From Betaproteobacteria bacterium (GTDB lineage Bacteria > Pseudomonadota > Gammaproteobacteria > Burkholderiales > Casimicrobiaceae): a stretch of 44,026 nt of DNA. Numbering within the stretch: the first letter of the stretch is position 1; every line of letters starts with the position of its first letter. Shown one piece after another: positions 33,186 through 40,132 of this stretch. The notes under the pieces are model-generated. The model did not search any database. It was not told where the DNA came from and was given only the letters and a program-made list of their open reading frames with translations. Both the position numbers and the translations under genes were made by a program. The DNA lies in contig PLYT01000089.1 in NCBI GenBank assembly GCA_003153475.1, positions 35,200 through 79,225 of the forward strand, read 5' to 3'.

Positions 33186-34316
33186 ATGACCAACATCAAC
33201 AACACCGTCCGGATCTTCCAGCGAGCGGTCGGCCTTTCCGTCGTCGCTCTGGCCGTGGCCGCCTGTGCGACGACATCGTATTCTCCTGCCGCCATCGACG
33301 GTCGCAGCGAGCTGCTCGACGCCCATCTGGCGGCGACCGGGGGAACAACGCAGATCACGCCGGAGTCGCGACGCGCCATCGAGGATCGCATCCTCGCGCT
33401 CGATCCCAACCGGATCAGCGGCGCCGACGTGCGCAACAGTCTCGCGGCCGGACCGACCCCGCGCATCATCCTCGTCCACGGCGGCGTCGCCGGTGTCTAC
33501 GTGGTGATGGAGTCGTTCGGCAAGTTTCTGGTCGGCATGGGCTATCCGGAAGCGCGGATTCGCGATCCGCGCACCGGCGATTGGTCGCAGAATCCTTACG
33601 GGAGCAGCGAGCGGGTAGCCGGCGAATTGGCGTGGTACTACGAACACGACGGCATGCGTCCGATGCTGATCGGCCACAGCCAGGGCGGCATGCAAACGGT
33701 GAAGGTTTTGCACGAGCTGGCGGGAGATTTCGGCGATCGCATCCGGGTGTGGAATCCGGTCACCGACACGCCGGAGAATCGCCAGACGATCTATGATCCG
33801 ATCGCCCGCGCCCAACGGCCCGTCGTCGGCCTCAAGCTTTCGTACGCCTCGGTCGTCGGCGCGGGTGGCCTGGAATTCTGGGCGCCGACGGGCTGGGGAC
33901 TTGCCGGACGGCTGCGATCGATTCCCGACACGGTCGAGGAATTCACTGGATACTCGATCGCCGGCGATCCGATTGCGCTGACCCCGCCGACCGGCGCGAC
34001 CGACGCGGATCTGTACCGCCAGACCGGCGATGCGCAGGTTCGCAACGTCAATCTGCCGCTTGGATACAGCCACGTATTCGTGCCGAGCACCGACTACCTG
34101 GTCAACGAGCCGGACAAGCGCGAATGGATCAACGCCTATGCCGGTGCCAGGGACGTTGACACGGCGACGATCCCCGGCGGCGACGATGCGCACGTGCTCT
34201 GGGCGGCTGACGTCTGGCACAGCATCAAGAAGCACTGGTGCCTGGAGGCTCAGCGCGAGATCCGCGCCGAGCGCGCCAGCGGCGAGGCGCGAAGCAGCCA
34301 GTCGGCACAGCGCTAG
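33186..34316 (+). CDS. alpha/beta hydrolase lipoprotein, paralogue 3
   Basis: This is a 376-residue member of the same family as the genes at 20327 and 22644. The signal ends at ALAVAACATT, a lipobox with the Cys near residue 27. The body has IEDRILALDPNRISGADVRN, HGGVAGVYVVMESFGKFLVG, WYYEHDGMRPMLIGHSQGGM with the Ser nucleophile, and ends with ADVWHSIKKHWCLEAQREI. A strong purine-rich ribosome site (GAAGGGAAGG) precedes the ATG. The copy is separated from the first two by the whole lipid-synthesis set, so it may have its own promoter in the 133-bp gap. Duplication and retention of three copies suggests distinct substrates. Confidence 0.83.
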   Translation: MTNINNTVRIFQRAVGLSVVALAVAACATTSYSPAAIDGRSELLDAHLAATGGTTQITPESRRAIEDRILALDPNRISGADVRNSLAAGPTPRIILVHGGVAGVYVVMESFGKFLVGMGYPEARIRDPRTGDWSQNPYGSSERVAGELAWYYEHDGMRPMLIGHSQGGMQTVKVLHELAGDFGDRIRVWNPVTDTPENRQTIYDPIARAQRPVVGLKLSYASVVGAGGLEFWAPTGWGLAGRLRSIPDTVEEFTGYSIAGDPIALTPPTGATDADLYRQTGDAQVRNVNLPLGYSHVFVPSTDYLVNEPDKREWINAYAGARDVDTATIPGGDDAHVLWAADVWHSIKKHWCLEAQREIRAERASGEARSSQSAQR

Positions 34317-34321
34317 CTCGT

Positions 34322-34361
34322 TGCGGCGCGAAGGGCGCATTGGCGCCGATTTTGCGCCGCA
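34322..34361 (+). terminator. nested GC hairpin after hydrolase 3
   Basis: TGCGGCGC (34322-34329) pairs with GCGCCGCA (34354-34361), and GGCGC/GCGCC pair inside (34334-34347). It begins about 5 bp after the stop of the hydrolase at 34316. There is only a short T stretch inside, not after it, so if it ends transcription it is not a textbook intrinsic terminator. Confidence 0.35.
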
Positions 34362-34436
34362 CCGCATTCGCGCGCGGTCGGTCGCGCGCCTCGATTGACC
34401 CAGCCGCCGCGCTCCCCTACACTGCGCCCAGGTCGG

Positions 34437-34472
34437 TCCCCAGCCCCGCAACGGGGCGTGGGATCGTGGGGA
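34437..34472 (+). promoter_or_regulatory. structured leader with two stacked stems before the exported protein gene
   Basis: TCCCCA (34437-34442) pairs with TGGGGA (34467-34472), enclosing GCCCCG-CAA-CGGGGC (34443-34457). It lies about 30 bp upstream of the ATG at 34504 and so would be in its 5' leader. It may be an RNA element that affects translation or an upstream terminator; no T-run follows. Confidence 0.35.
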
Positions 34473-34503
34473 ACCGCAGGGCAATCGAACGAGGGGATAG
34501 ACG

Positions 34504-35163
34504 ATGATCAGGTTGGCAACCGGGTTGCTGCTGGCTGCGTTCGCCGGTGTGTCGTGGTGCGCGCCGTTTCAGAACGGCAGCTTCGAGCTGGGAACGCCCA
34601 ATCCGTGCAACACGTTCAACATCCCTGTCAACGATACGAGAATCACGGGGTGGACCGTCTCGGTCGGGAATATTGACTGGGAAAGCGGCCCTCCCTGCGG
34701 CTGGGAACCCTCCAACGGCAACAACAGTCTCGACCTGGTCGGCACCGGAGGCATCGGCGGGATCGAGCAGACCTTCGACACCACACCGGGCGTCACCTAT
34801 CGCGTGTCATTCGATATGGCCGGCAATTACGGACGCCCGCCTGTGATCAAGCCGCTGGCCGTCACGATCAACGGCGTGACCACGAATTTCACGTTCGACA
34901 CAACCGGCAGGGGCCAATTCAACATGGGGTGGACGACGAAGACACTGACTTTCGTCGCGGATTCGAACAGCAGCACGATCAATTTCGTGAGCGACGTGAC
35001 CCCGGCAGGGGGAACGCTCGACGCCGGCGCAACCCTCGACAACGTCCGCATTACGCCCGTCACCACGGTCCCGCTGGACTGGGCGCAATGGGCGGCCGCA
35101 GTGCTGTTGGCGCTCGCCGGCCTGCTGTTGCTGCAGCGAAAAAAGGCGGCTGCATTGCGCTAG
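34504..35163 (+). CDS. exported DUF642-like protein with C-terminal membrane anchor
   Basis: The 219-residue product has a signal peptide (IRLATGLLLAAFAGVSWCA), then FQNGSFELGTP and a beta-rich body with IDWESGPPCGWEPSNGNNSL and GGIEQTFDTTPGVTYRVSFD. This is the pattern of DUF642/choice-of-anchor-C carbohydrate-binding-type domains. The end, VPLDWAQWAAAVLLALAGLL followed by LLQRKKAAALR, is a hydrophobic helix with a basic tail, resembling IPTL/PEP-CTERM-type sorting anchors without the exact PEP motif. It is probably displayed at the cell surface or in exopolysaccharide. The start follows GAGGGGATAG. It has a structured leader and sits beside a broken regulator. Confidence 0.77.
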   Translation: MIRLATGLLLAAFAGVSWCAPFQNGSFELGTPNPCNTFNIPVNDTRITGWTVSVGNIDWESGPPCGWEPSNGNNSLDLVGTGGIGGIEQTFDTTPGVTYRVSFDMAGNYGRPPVIKPLAVTINGVTTNFTFDTTGRGQFNMGWTTKTLTFVADSNSSTINFVSDVTPAGGTLDAGATLDNVRITPVTTVPLDWAQWAAAVLLALAGLLLLQRKKAAALR

Positions 35164-35185
35164 CCATCGCGACGCGCGACAGTCG

Positions 35186-35957
35186 TTGTGCACGACACAA
35201 AACGGCTGGCCGTCCGGCCTGGATATTCAGGTCACCAACGGCATTCTCGGGGCGCTGCTCAGGACCGAATACAGGCGCCTCGTCGCCAGGATGGAGCGCG
35301 TCGACCTGAAGCGCGGCGCGACCGTCTATCGCGCGAACCAGAACATCGAGCACGTCTATTTCCCCGAAGAGGCGGTCGTCGCGATGGTCGATACGCTCGA
35401 AGACGGGCGCACGGTCGAGGTCGGCATCGTCGGCCATGAGGGAATGGTGGGCATCAACATCTTCCTCGGCACGATCGCTACGCCGGATAGGGCGGTCGTC
35501 CAGCTCCCGGGCACCGCGCTGCGCATGAGGTCGCGCGACTTGCGCGCGGAGGTCCGGTTCGGCAGCCCACTGTAGCGCGTACTGCTGCACTACACGCAGG
35601 TGGTCCTGGCGGTGATTAGCCAATCGGTTGCGTGCTCGCAACACCACCGGGCGGAGCAGCGGCTCGCGCGTTGGATATTGACGATGGAGGAGTACACGCC
35701 CCCACGAACTGGTAATGTCCCACGCATCGATCGCCGCCATGCTCGGGGTGCGTCGCTCCGGCATCTCCATCGCCGCATCGGATCTTCAGGATCTCGGGCT
35801 GATCCACTATCGGCGCGGCCGCATCGTGATTGTCGATAAGCGGGGCCTGGAGCAGAAGTCGTGCGAGTGCTATCGGTTCATAAAAAAGCAACATCAGAGC
35901 CTGCGGCGCCAAGTGCCACGCCTGCTGGCCAAAGCAGGAAAAGCGTCTCCGGGCTGA
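35186..35957 (+). pseudogene. Crp/Fnr-family regulator, broken by a stop and a frameshift
   Basis: The N-terminal cyclic-nucleotide-like domain is readable (YFPEEAVVAMVDTLEDGRTV, VGIVGHEGMVGINIFLG), as are the dimer helix (HYTQVVLAVISQ) and the DNA-binding part (HASIAAMLGVRRSGISIAAS, GLIHYRRGRIVIVDKRGLE, SCECYRFIKK). Two lesions break it. First, a TAG at 35573-35575 falls inside SPL-stop-RVLLHY, probably a CAG by one C-to-T change. Second, a frameshift of one base lost or two gained lies near 35690-35706, before HELVMSHASIAAML. In the family, such proteins usually sense redox, oxygen or nucleotides. The first piece alone (129 residues) could still be made but lacks the helix-turn-helix. It is next to the element's left end. 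Confidence 0.82.
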
Positions 35958-36031
35958 TCCGGGCGGGCGGCGGCGGAAAAGGGCACGGCTCTTGGGGACG
36001 TCGGCGTCTGCTAGGGCGCCGGGCGACGCGG

Positions 36032-36076
36032 GATGGTGCTGTTGAGTGGAGTCGAACCACCGACCTACTGATTACG
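36032..36076 (-). repeat. left direct repeat: 3' end of tRNA-Thr(CGT), att site
   Basis: These 45 bp match 43982-44026 with one mismatch (G at 36051, T at 44001). On the minus strand the last 43 bases read from the anticodon CGT to the CCA end. The bases at higher coordinates that should form the rest of the tRNA (ATTGT where ACTGA would pair) do not, so this copy is a displaced fragment. This is the pattern left by a tyrosine recombinase acting at the anticodon loop. Confidence 0.85.
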
Positions 36077-36131
36077 AAACAATTGCTCACTGTAGAAGCA
36101 AGCGCTTTCAATTCAAGGTGTTTGGGTAGAA

Positions 36132-36198
36132 TTGGTGGACAACTTCTTGTGGTGATTTCGCGAAAAACCACACTATGATGGGTCGTGAGTTGTCCACT
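36132..36198. repeat. left cluster of TTGTCCAC-type repeats and hairpin
   Basis: TTGTCCACC-like sites lie at 36132-36144 (minus strand, AGTTGTCCACCAA) and 36187-36198 (plus strand, GAGTTGTCCACT). A hairpin TGTGGT/ACCACA (36148-36172) around a TTTCGCGAAA palindrome lies between them. All are between the att repeat and the integrase gene, where arm-type integrase or excisionase sites would be expected. The matching pair is at 43915-43950. Confidence 0.55.
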
Positions 36199-36200
36199 GC

Positions 36201-37250
36201 CTAGCGACGCGGTTTCACGCGCGTCGGCACGGTCAGATAGTGCCGCGCCGTAGTACGTTGGTCAGCGTGGCCGGCGGTAGCCGTCGCATCGCCGCCTGCC
36301 CTCTTTACCTCGTTGAGTTCCGTCGTCCGCAGATCGCGGAACACGGCATCGACGCCATCCATGCCGGCTTTCTTTTTCGCCCGGCGCCACGCGCTTTGCG
36401 TCCCTGACTCGGTGTACGGTGTGCCCTTGCGCGTCGGGAACACGAACATGCTGATCTTGCGTCCCGGTAGCTTCGCGGCTTCTGACAGCACCGCTTGGAC
36501 TGCCGGGGTTATCTCGAAGTCCTGTCTGGCTCCAGTTTTCGACTGCTCGACGTGAATTACCCCATCGCTGATCTGCGTCAGCATTAGGTTTCGGATGTCG
36601 GTCTTGCGCATCGCCGTCAGCTCGCCCATCTGGCCGATGAGCCGCAGGGCAGGGTGCGCGTTGCCAAGGATGTCGCCGCGCACGGCTTCTGTGAGAACCT
36701 TTTTTCGCGCCCTTTCCTGATTGCGTTCGGCGCCGATGCATGGGTTGTAGGTACAGATGCCGATGCTAGCCGCGTTTTCGAACACGACCGAAAGCAGTGC
36801 GACGAGCCGATTCGCGGAAACCGCGCCCCGCAGGCCCTCGAACTGCCGCAGGTGCGTCACCACGTCCGCGCGTCGCAGGACGTCGTGGCGCCCCGATTCC
36901 GCCGGGGTGAGAGCGTATTGCTTGTCGCCGAACACTTCCTTAAGTAGCGGCGCCTGCCTGGCGTACTCGTCGGCTGTGATCTGTTTCAGCTTTCCCAGCC
37001 GGATCCGGCGCGGCAGTTCGTCCCTGATGTAGCGGTCCACGAGCTCGGCAACGGTGCCGTCGACAGCCGGCGCGGGCTTGTGGCGCGCTTTTACGTAAAG
37101 GCCGATCGCCTGCTCGCGGTCTTGCGTGTGAAACCAAATGCGCGCGCGGCCACCGGACGACTCGCGATAGTAGTAACCCAGCTTTGCATGAAAGTACAAA
37201 CCCGTCGGAAGATCCTTCCGGCGGCTCCGTGGTCTGCCCATGTGGCGCAT
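36201..37250 (-). CDS. tyrosine-recombinase integrase
   Basis: This is a phage/island integrase of about 349 residues. The N-terminal DNA-binding part has YYYRESSGGRARIWFHT and a SAM-like core (TVAELVDRYIRDELPRRIRL). The catalytic part has Arg I in LTAMRKTDIRNLML, the second box FRDLRTTELNE (where HxxR is R-D-L-R) and AGHADQRTTARHYL with the nucleophile Tyr at 338. The start is ATG at 37250, two bases after the TAG of the small zinc-ribbon gene; ATG 37241 is possible. It catalyses integration at the tRNA-Thr anticodon loop, as the adjacent repeat shows. The RDLR variant is common in such island integrases. Confidence 0.9.
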   Translation of the reverse strand: MRHMGRPRSRRKDLPTGLYFHAKLGYYYRESSGGRARIWFHTQDREQAIGLYVKARHKPAPAVDGTVAELVDRYIRDELPRRIRLGKLKQITADEYARQAPLLKEVFGDKQYALTPAESGRHDVLRRADVVTHLRQFEGLRGAVSANRLVALLSVVFENAASIGICTYNPCIGAERNQERARKKVLTEAVRGDILGNAHPALRLIGQMGELTAMRKTDIRNLMLTQISDGVIHVEQSKTGARQDFEITPAVQAVLSEAAKLPGRKISMFVFPTRKGTPYTESGTQSAWRRAKKKAGMDGVDAVFRDLRTTELNEVKRAGGDATATAGHADQRTTARHYLTVPTRVKPRR

Positions 37251-37251
37251 T

Positions 37252-37443
37252 CTAGTCTCGCTCCGACAATTCCGCGACAACCGCCTCTACTCGCTGCATT
37301 CGCCTATAAGCACGCTCCAGCACCTCATAAGTTGTCCAATGATGCCGGCAGGGGTCGCACTCACGACGCCGGTACACCGCGCCGTTTGTGTGCGGTCGGC
37401 TGTCGATGACGCGGCTGCTACCTGTGCAGAGAGGGCAGTCCAC
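37252..37443 (-). CDS. NrdR-like zinc-ribbon protein
   Basis: A 63-residue protein begins with GTG at 37443: VDCPLCTGSSRVIDSRPHTN, then GAVYRRRECDPCRHHWTTYE. The four cysteines (C-x2-C and C-x2-C) form a zinc ribbon very like the N-terminus of NrdR, the regulator of ribonucleotide reductase genes, including the RR-x-x-C and F/W-T-T-Y-E parts. The ATP-cone domain of NrdR is absent and replaced by a short helix (RAYRRMQRVEAVVAELSE). The stop lies two bases before the integrase start, so it is its upstream operon partner. It could regulate the element or steal the NrdR operator. Function is not known. Confidence 0.72.
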   Translation of the reverse strand: MDCPLCTGSSRVIDSRPHTNGAVYRRRECDPCRHHWTTYEVLERAYRRMQRVEAVVAELSERD

Positions 37444-37474
37444 AAAGTTGCTCAGGAGGACGCGATAGCCTTCA

Positions 37475-39018
37475 TCAATTGCCCCGGCTTGCCCCGTTGG
37501 GGAGATCTAAATCGCCGTTGCAGCGACCATTGCGACCTTCGCGACCTTTTTGTAGGAAATCGCCTCGTGTAGGTGAATATGGAGAAGTTCCCGAATAATG
37601 GTCGCCAATGGTCGCAAGGTCGCAAAGCGCGATCCCGCGATACGTCACGACGCGACCTTCGTCCTTCTCGAAACCGCGGTCGATCATCCGCCGTGCCCAA
37701 CGTTTCATAGAGAGCGGACGTGCACCGCGCTCTTCGATGTATTTCGCGTAGTCCTGATATAGCGGCTTGGCCTGGATAGCGGCACCACGTTCGACGATGC
37801 AGCACTCGTGCATCCACTCGCCGATGCTGTCAGACTCATCGCGGTATGCTTGCGTCGCGGCCATGACCACCGCCGGCGGCTCTAGACCGTCGCGCCGCCA
37901 CGTTAGGGCGCCATCGATGGCCCAGTTGAGTATTCCCGGAAGTTCGTGGCGAAGCTTCGCCAGAAGGTCGCGGTCTTGCTCTTCAGGCGGGATCGTGACT
38001 CGCAGCGGTGTGAGGCGAATGCGACGCCAGATACCGTTGTCATCACCCGAGATCCGTGGCTTGTGATTGCAGGCGATCCAAACCTTGAACGTAGGCACGA
38101 ACTCGAAATATTCGCCGTATAGGAAGCGTGCCGAGATAGCTTCGCCACCGGTGACTGCCTTAACCAGCGACTCGGCGAGCGGCCGTTCCTCGTCGAGTTC
38201 GGATGCGCAAACGAACCGTAAGTGCGCCAGGCGTGCGAGGTCGTTGGACGATTCCCGGCGCGCCCGGTCGATGAACGTATCGATCGCAGCATCGGCACCG
38301 TACTCGCCAGCAAGCTCGCGGATGACTCTGAGGAGCACACTCTTGCCGTTAGCCCCCGGTCCATGCAGGACAACGATGACCTGCTCGCCCGCATTGCCCG
38401 TGATGGTGTACCCGATGGCACGCTGCAGGAACTCGATGAGCGTAATGTCGCCTGCGGTGATGCGATCGAGAAATGCACACCATGTCGGGCAACGCGCATG
38501 GGGGTTATATTCCGTACCTAGCCTCCGCGAGATGTATGAACTCGCGGGCGGCACCAGGAATTTCCCATTCCTAAGATCGACTGCGCCGCGCTCCACACCG
38601 ACCAGCCAAGGGTCTGCATCGAACTTGGAATAGGGCAGCGCGATGCCGGTCTCGGACTTGGCGAGCTCGATCATTGCGGCGAGTCGCGGCGCCTGTTCCG
38701 AACGCAGCGCAAATTTGACGGCGTCGTTCGTGCGTCGCTGGGAAAATACTTCGAGCCGTCGATCATGGCCTGCGTAACGGCCTTTGCGCGCCGCATCATC
38801 TCGCCATCCACGTCACGCCGCCAGCGAGTGCCGTCGAACCAGAACCAGCCCACCTGCGGGACCCAGCGGATTGAGTCTCCGAACAGGCGCACGAGCCGGC
38901 GCGCGTTACCGACGTCGCTGTGGCGCTCACCGTGGGCGATGGTGGGCGGAACTGTTTCAACTGGCGGCCGCGCTCGTCCGCCCCTAGGATCGCGCATGAT
39001 GCTCAGCGTCTTCGCCAT
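37475..39018 (-). pseudogene. phage P4/D5-type primase-helicase, frameshifted
   Basis: The larger part (37475-38674) is a superfamily 3 helicase: YSKFDADPWLVGVERGAVDL, Walker A VVLHGPGANGKSVLLRV, ELDEERPLAESLVKAVTGG and KVWIACNHKPRISGDDNGIW. The N-terminal D5_N part lies in another frame: HSDVGNARRLVRLFGDSIRW, then GWFWFDGTRWRRDVDGE. The two frames meet near 38720, where TNDAVKFALRSEQAPRLAA continues the expected sequence one frame off, so one base appears lost or two gained. P4-type proteins prime and unwind element DNA. Unless the shift is a sequencing error or programmed, the full protein is not made, although the helicase half could be translated from the ATG at 38674. The ATG at 39018 is the best start of the N-terminal piece. 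Confidence 0.78.
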
Positions 39019-39391
39019 GTTCGACGGCCGGCCGGCACGACCCCGCACGAACGTTTCGCGGTGACGCCGACGGCATAGCTTGCGATACGCTCGATATCGG
39101 TGACGTTGGTGATGGCGATGCGTCGCTCGTGCGCAGTGCTGCCAACTGCGTCGCGGACGATCGTCTGGGTAAGCGCAAAAAAGGCGCCGTCGTCACAATC
39201 ACACAGCGTTTGCCCTAGCACTTGATCCACCGATTCCACGGTGCGACGTATCGGTAATCGTGCCCATACCGTGTAACGAACGCTGACGCCATCGTGTGCT
39301 CAGAGGGTGGCGATCCGTCACCGAGTAATGCGCCGTTGTCGCCATTTCGGTCGCGGTGGTTCAGCTCGATGACGACGCGATCCGAGGCCAT
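39003..39391 (-). pseudogene. fragment of a second primase-like N-terminal domain
   Basis: From ATG 39391 a 58-residue frame ends at a TAG (39215-39217) and includes TMASAFVTRYGHDYRYVAPW and NRWIK. The next frame, ending near 39003, continues plausibly as GQTLCDCDDGAFFALTQTI and AITNVTDIERIASYA. Both together look like the D5-type domain that precedes primase-helicases, with a frameshift near 39217-39235. It lies immediately before the D5_N part of the main primase gene and looks like a leftover from a related gene. The family call is moderate. Confidence 0.5.
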
Positions 39392-39445
39392 TTAGGGGCA
39401 TCCGATAAGCGTGACTGACGACATCAGCTCGACAGCGTCACGACG

Positions 39446-39655
39446 TCAAGTCTCGCGCACGTACGACATCAGATAGCGCTTGCAATCGGCTGCTTTGTAG
39501 AAGACGCGCTTGCCGCGCAGCACTGGCTTTGGCCACTGCGGATCGGAGCGTTCGAGCCGGTAGGCCGTGATGCGTGAGCGGCCGGTGAGCTGACAGAAGT
39601 ACGCGCGTGATACTTCAGCGTCGGGATGATCGAGTGGATTGAAGGTGAAAGTCAT
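39446..39655 (-). CDS. AlpA-like small DNA-binding regulator/excisionase
   Basis: This 69-residue protein starts at ATG 39655 after an AAGGAA site. A larger frame would add 17 unlikely residues. The sequence RAYFCQLTGRSRITAYRLER, then PQWPKPVLRGKRVFYKAADC, fits an AlpA/MerR-like helix-turn-helix of the type that controls integrase genes of cryptic prophages and islands, or acts as an excisionase. It is the first gene of the minus-strand set that ends with the integrase. No other regulator of the element is visible. Confidence 0.78.
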   Translation of the reverse strand: MTFTFNPLDHPDAEVSRAYFCQLTGRSRITAYRLERSDPQWPKPVLRGKRVFYKAADCKRYLMSYVRET

Positions 39656-40132
39656 GTGCGTTCCTTGGCATTGCAGGCGTCCACAATCACGATTCAGAGC
39701 ATGCATTGCGTTATCGCGCGTCGCAAACCGTGAGGGCGCAGAGCAGCGAACTGCAGCGTGGTCGCCTCAATTTTTTCTGAGCGTGTGCGAACTGAACGCC
39801 AATGAAACGATCCCGCTTTCGATCGAATGCATGAGCGCACGGTCGAAAGGACTGCGACGCTATGGACACACGGCGGTAATAGCAGATCGTCAGTGGAGGA
39901 CAGCAGCGGAACAGGGACGCCGGTGCAGAGCGGAGCGAAACGGCGGAGGGCAAGATGGAAGGAAGCGTGCCTCTCGTGTCCGAGAAGCGCGTCTGCACAG
40001 GAGTTGAGACGGCACGCAGCTCAAAAGCGCGTGCCGTCATCCAGGCTAGATCGAGGCAGACGTTGCGCTTCGCGCGTGCCGTTTGCGGTGTCGCACGCCG
40101 AGGCACGCTGCACTACGCCAGCAAGGAGGACT
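39656..40132. other. 477-bp divergent non-coding region of the element
   Basis: It separates the AlpA-like gene and the relaxase gene, which point away from each other, so it probably holds both promoters and the transfer origin. Long frames on both strands lack ribosome sites and family features and look accidental. The hairpin at 40008-40038 is the clearest structure. Confidence 0.6.
40008..40038. other. inverted repeat, candidate oriT
   Basis: GACGGCACGC (40008-40017) and GCGTGCCGTC (40029-40038) are perfect 10-bp inverted repeats; GCT/AGC inside extends the stem around a CAAA loop. It lies 95 bp upstream of the relaxase start. Relaxase origins commonly contain such a repeat next to the nick site. 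I cannot identify the nick itself. Confidence 0.5.

Noticed and set aside
36034-36110. A full tRNA-Thr at the left repeat
   Set aside because: The 3' half is good, but the bases that should form the anticodon stem (ATTGT against TCAGT) and D arm do not pair.
39711-40106. 131-residue minus-strand frame in the oriT region
   Set aside because: No ribosome site or family; overlaps the probable transfer origin and promoters.
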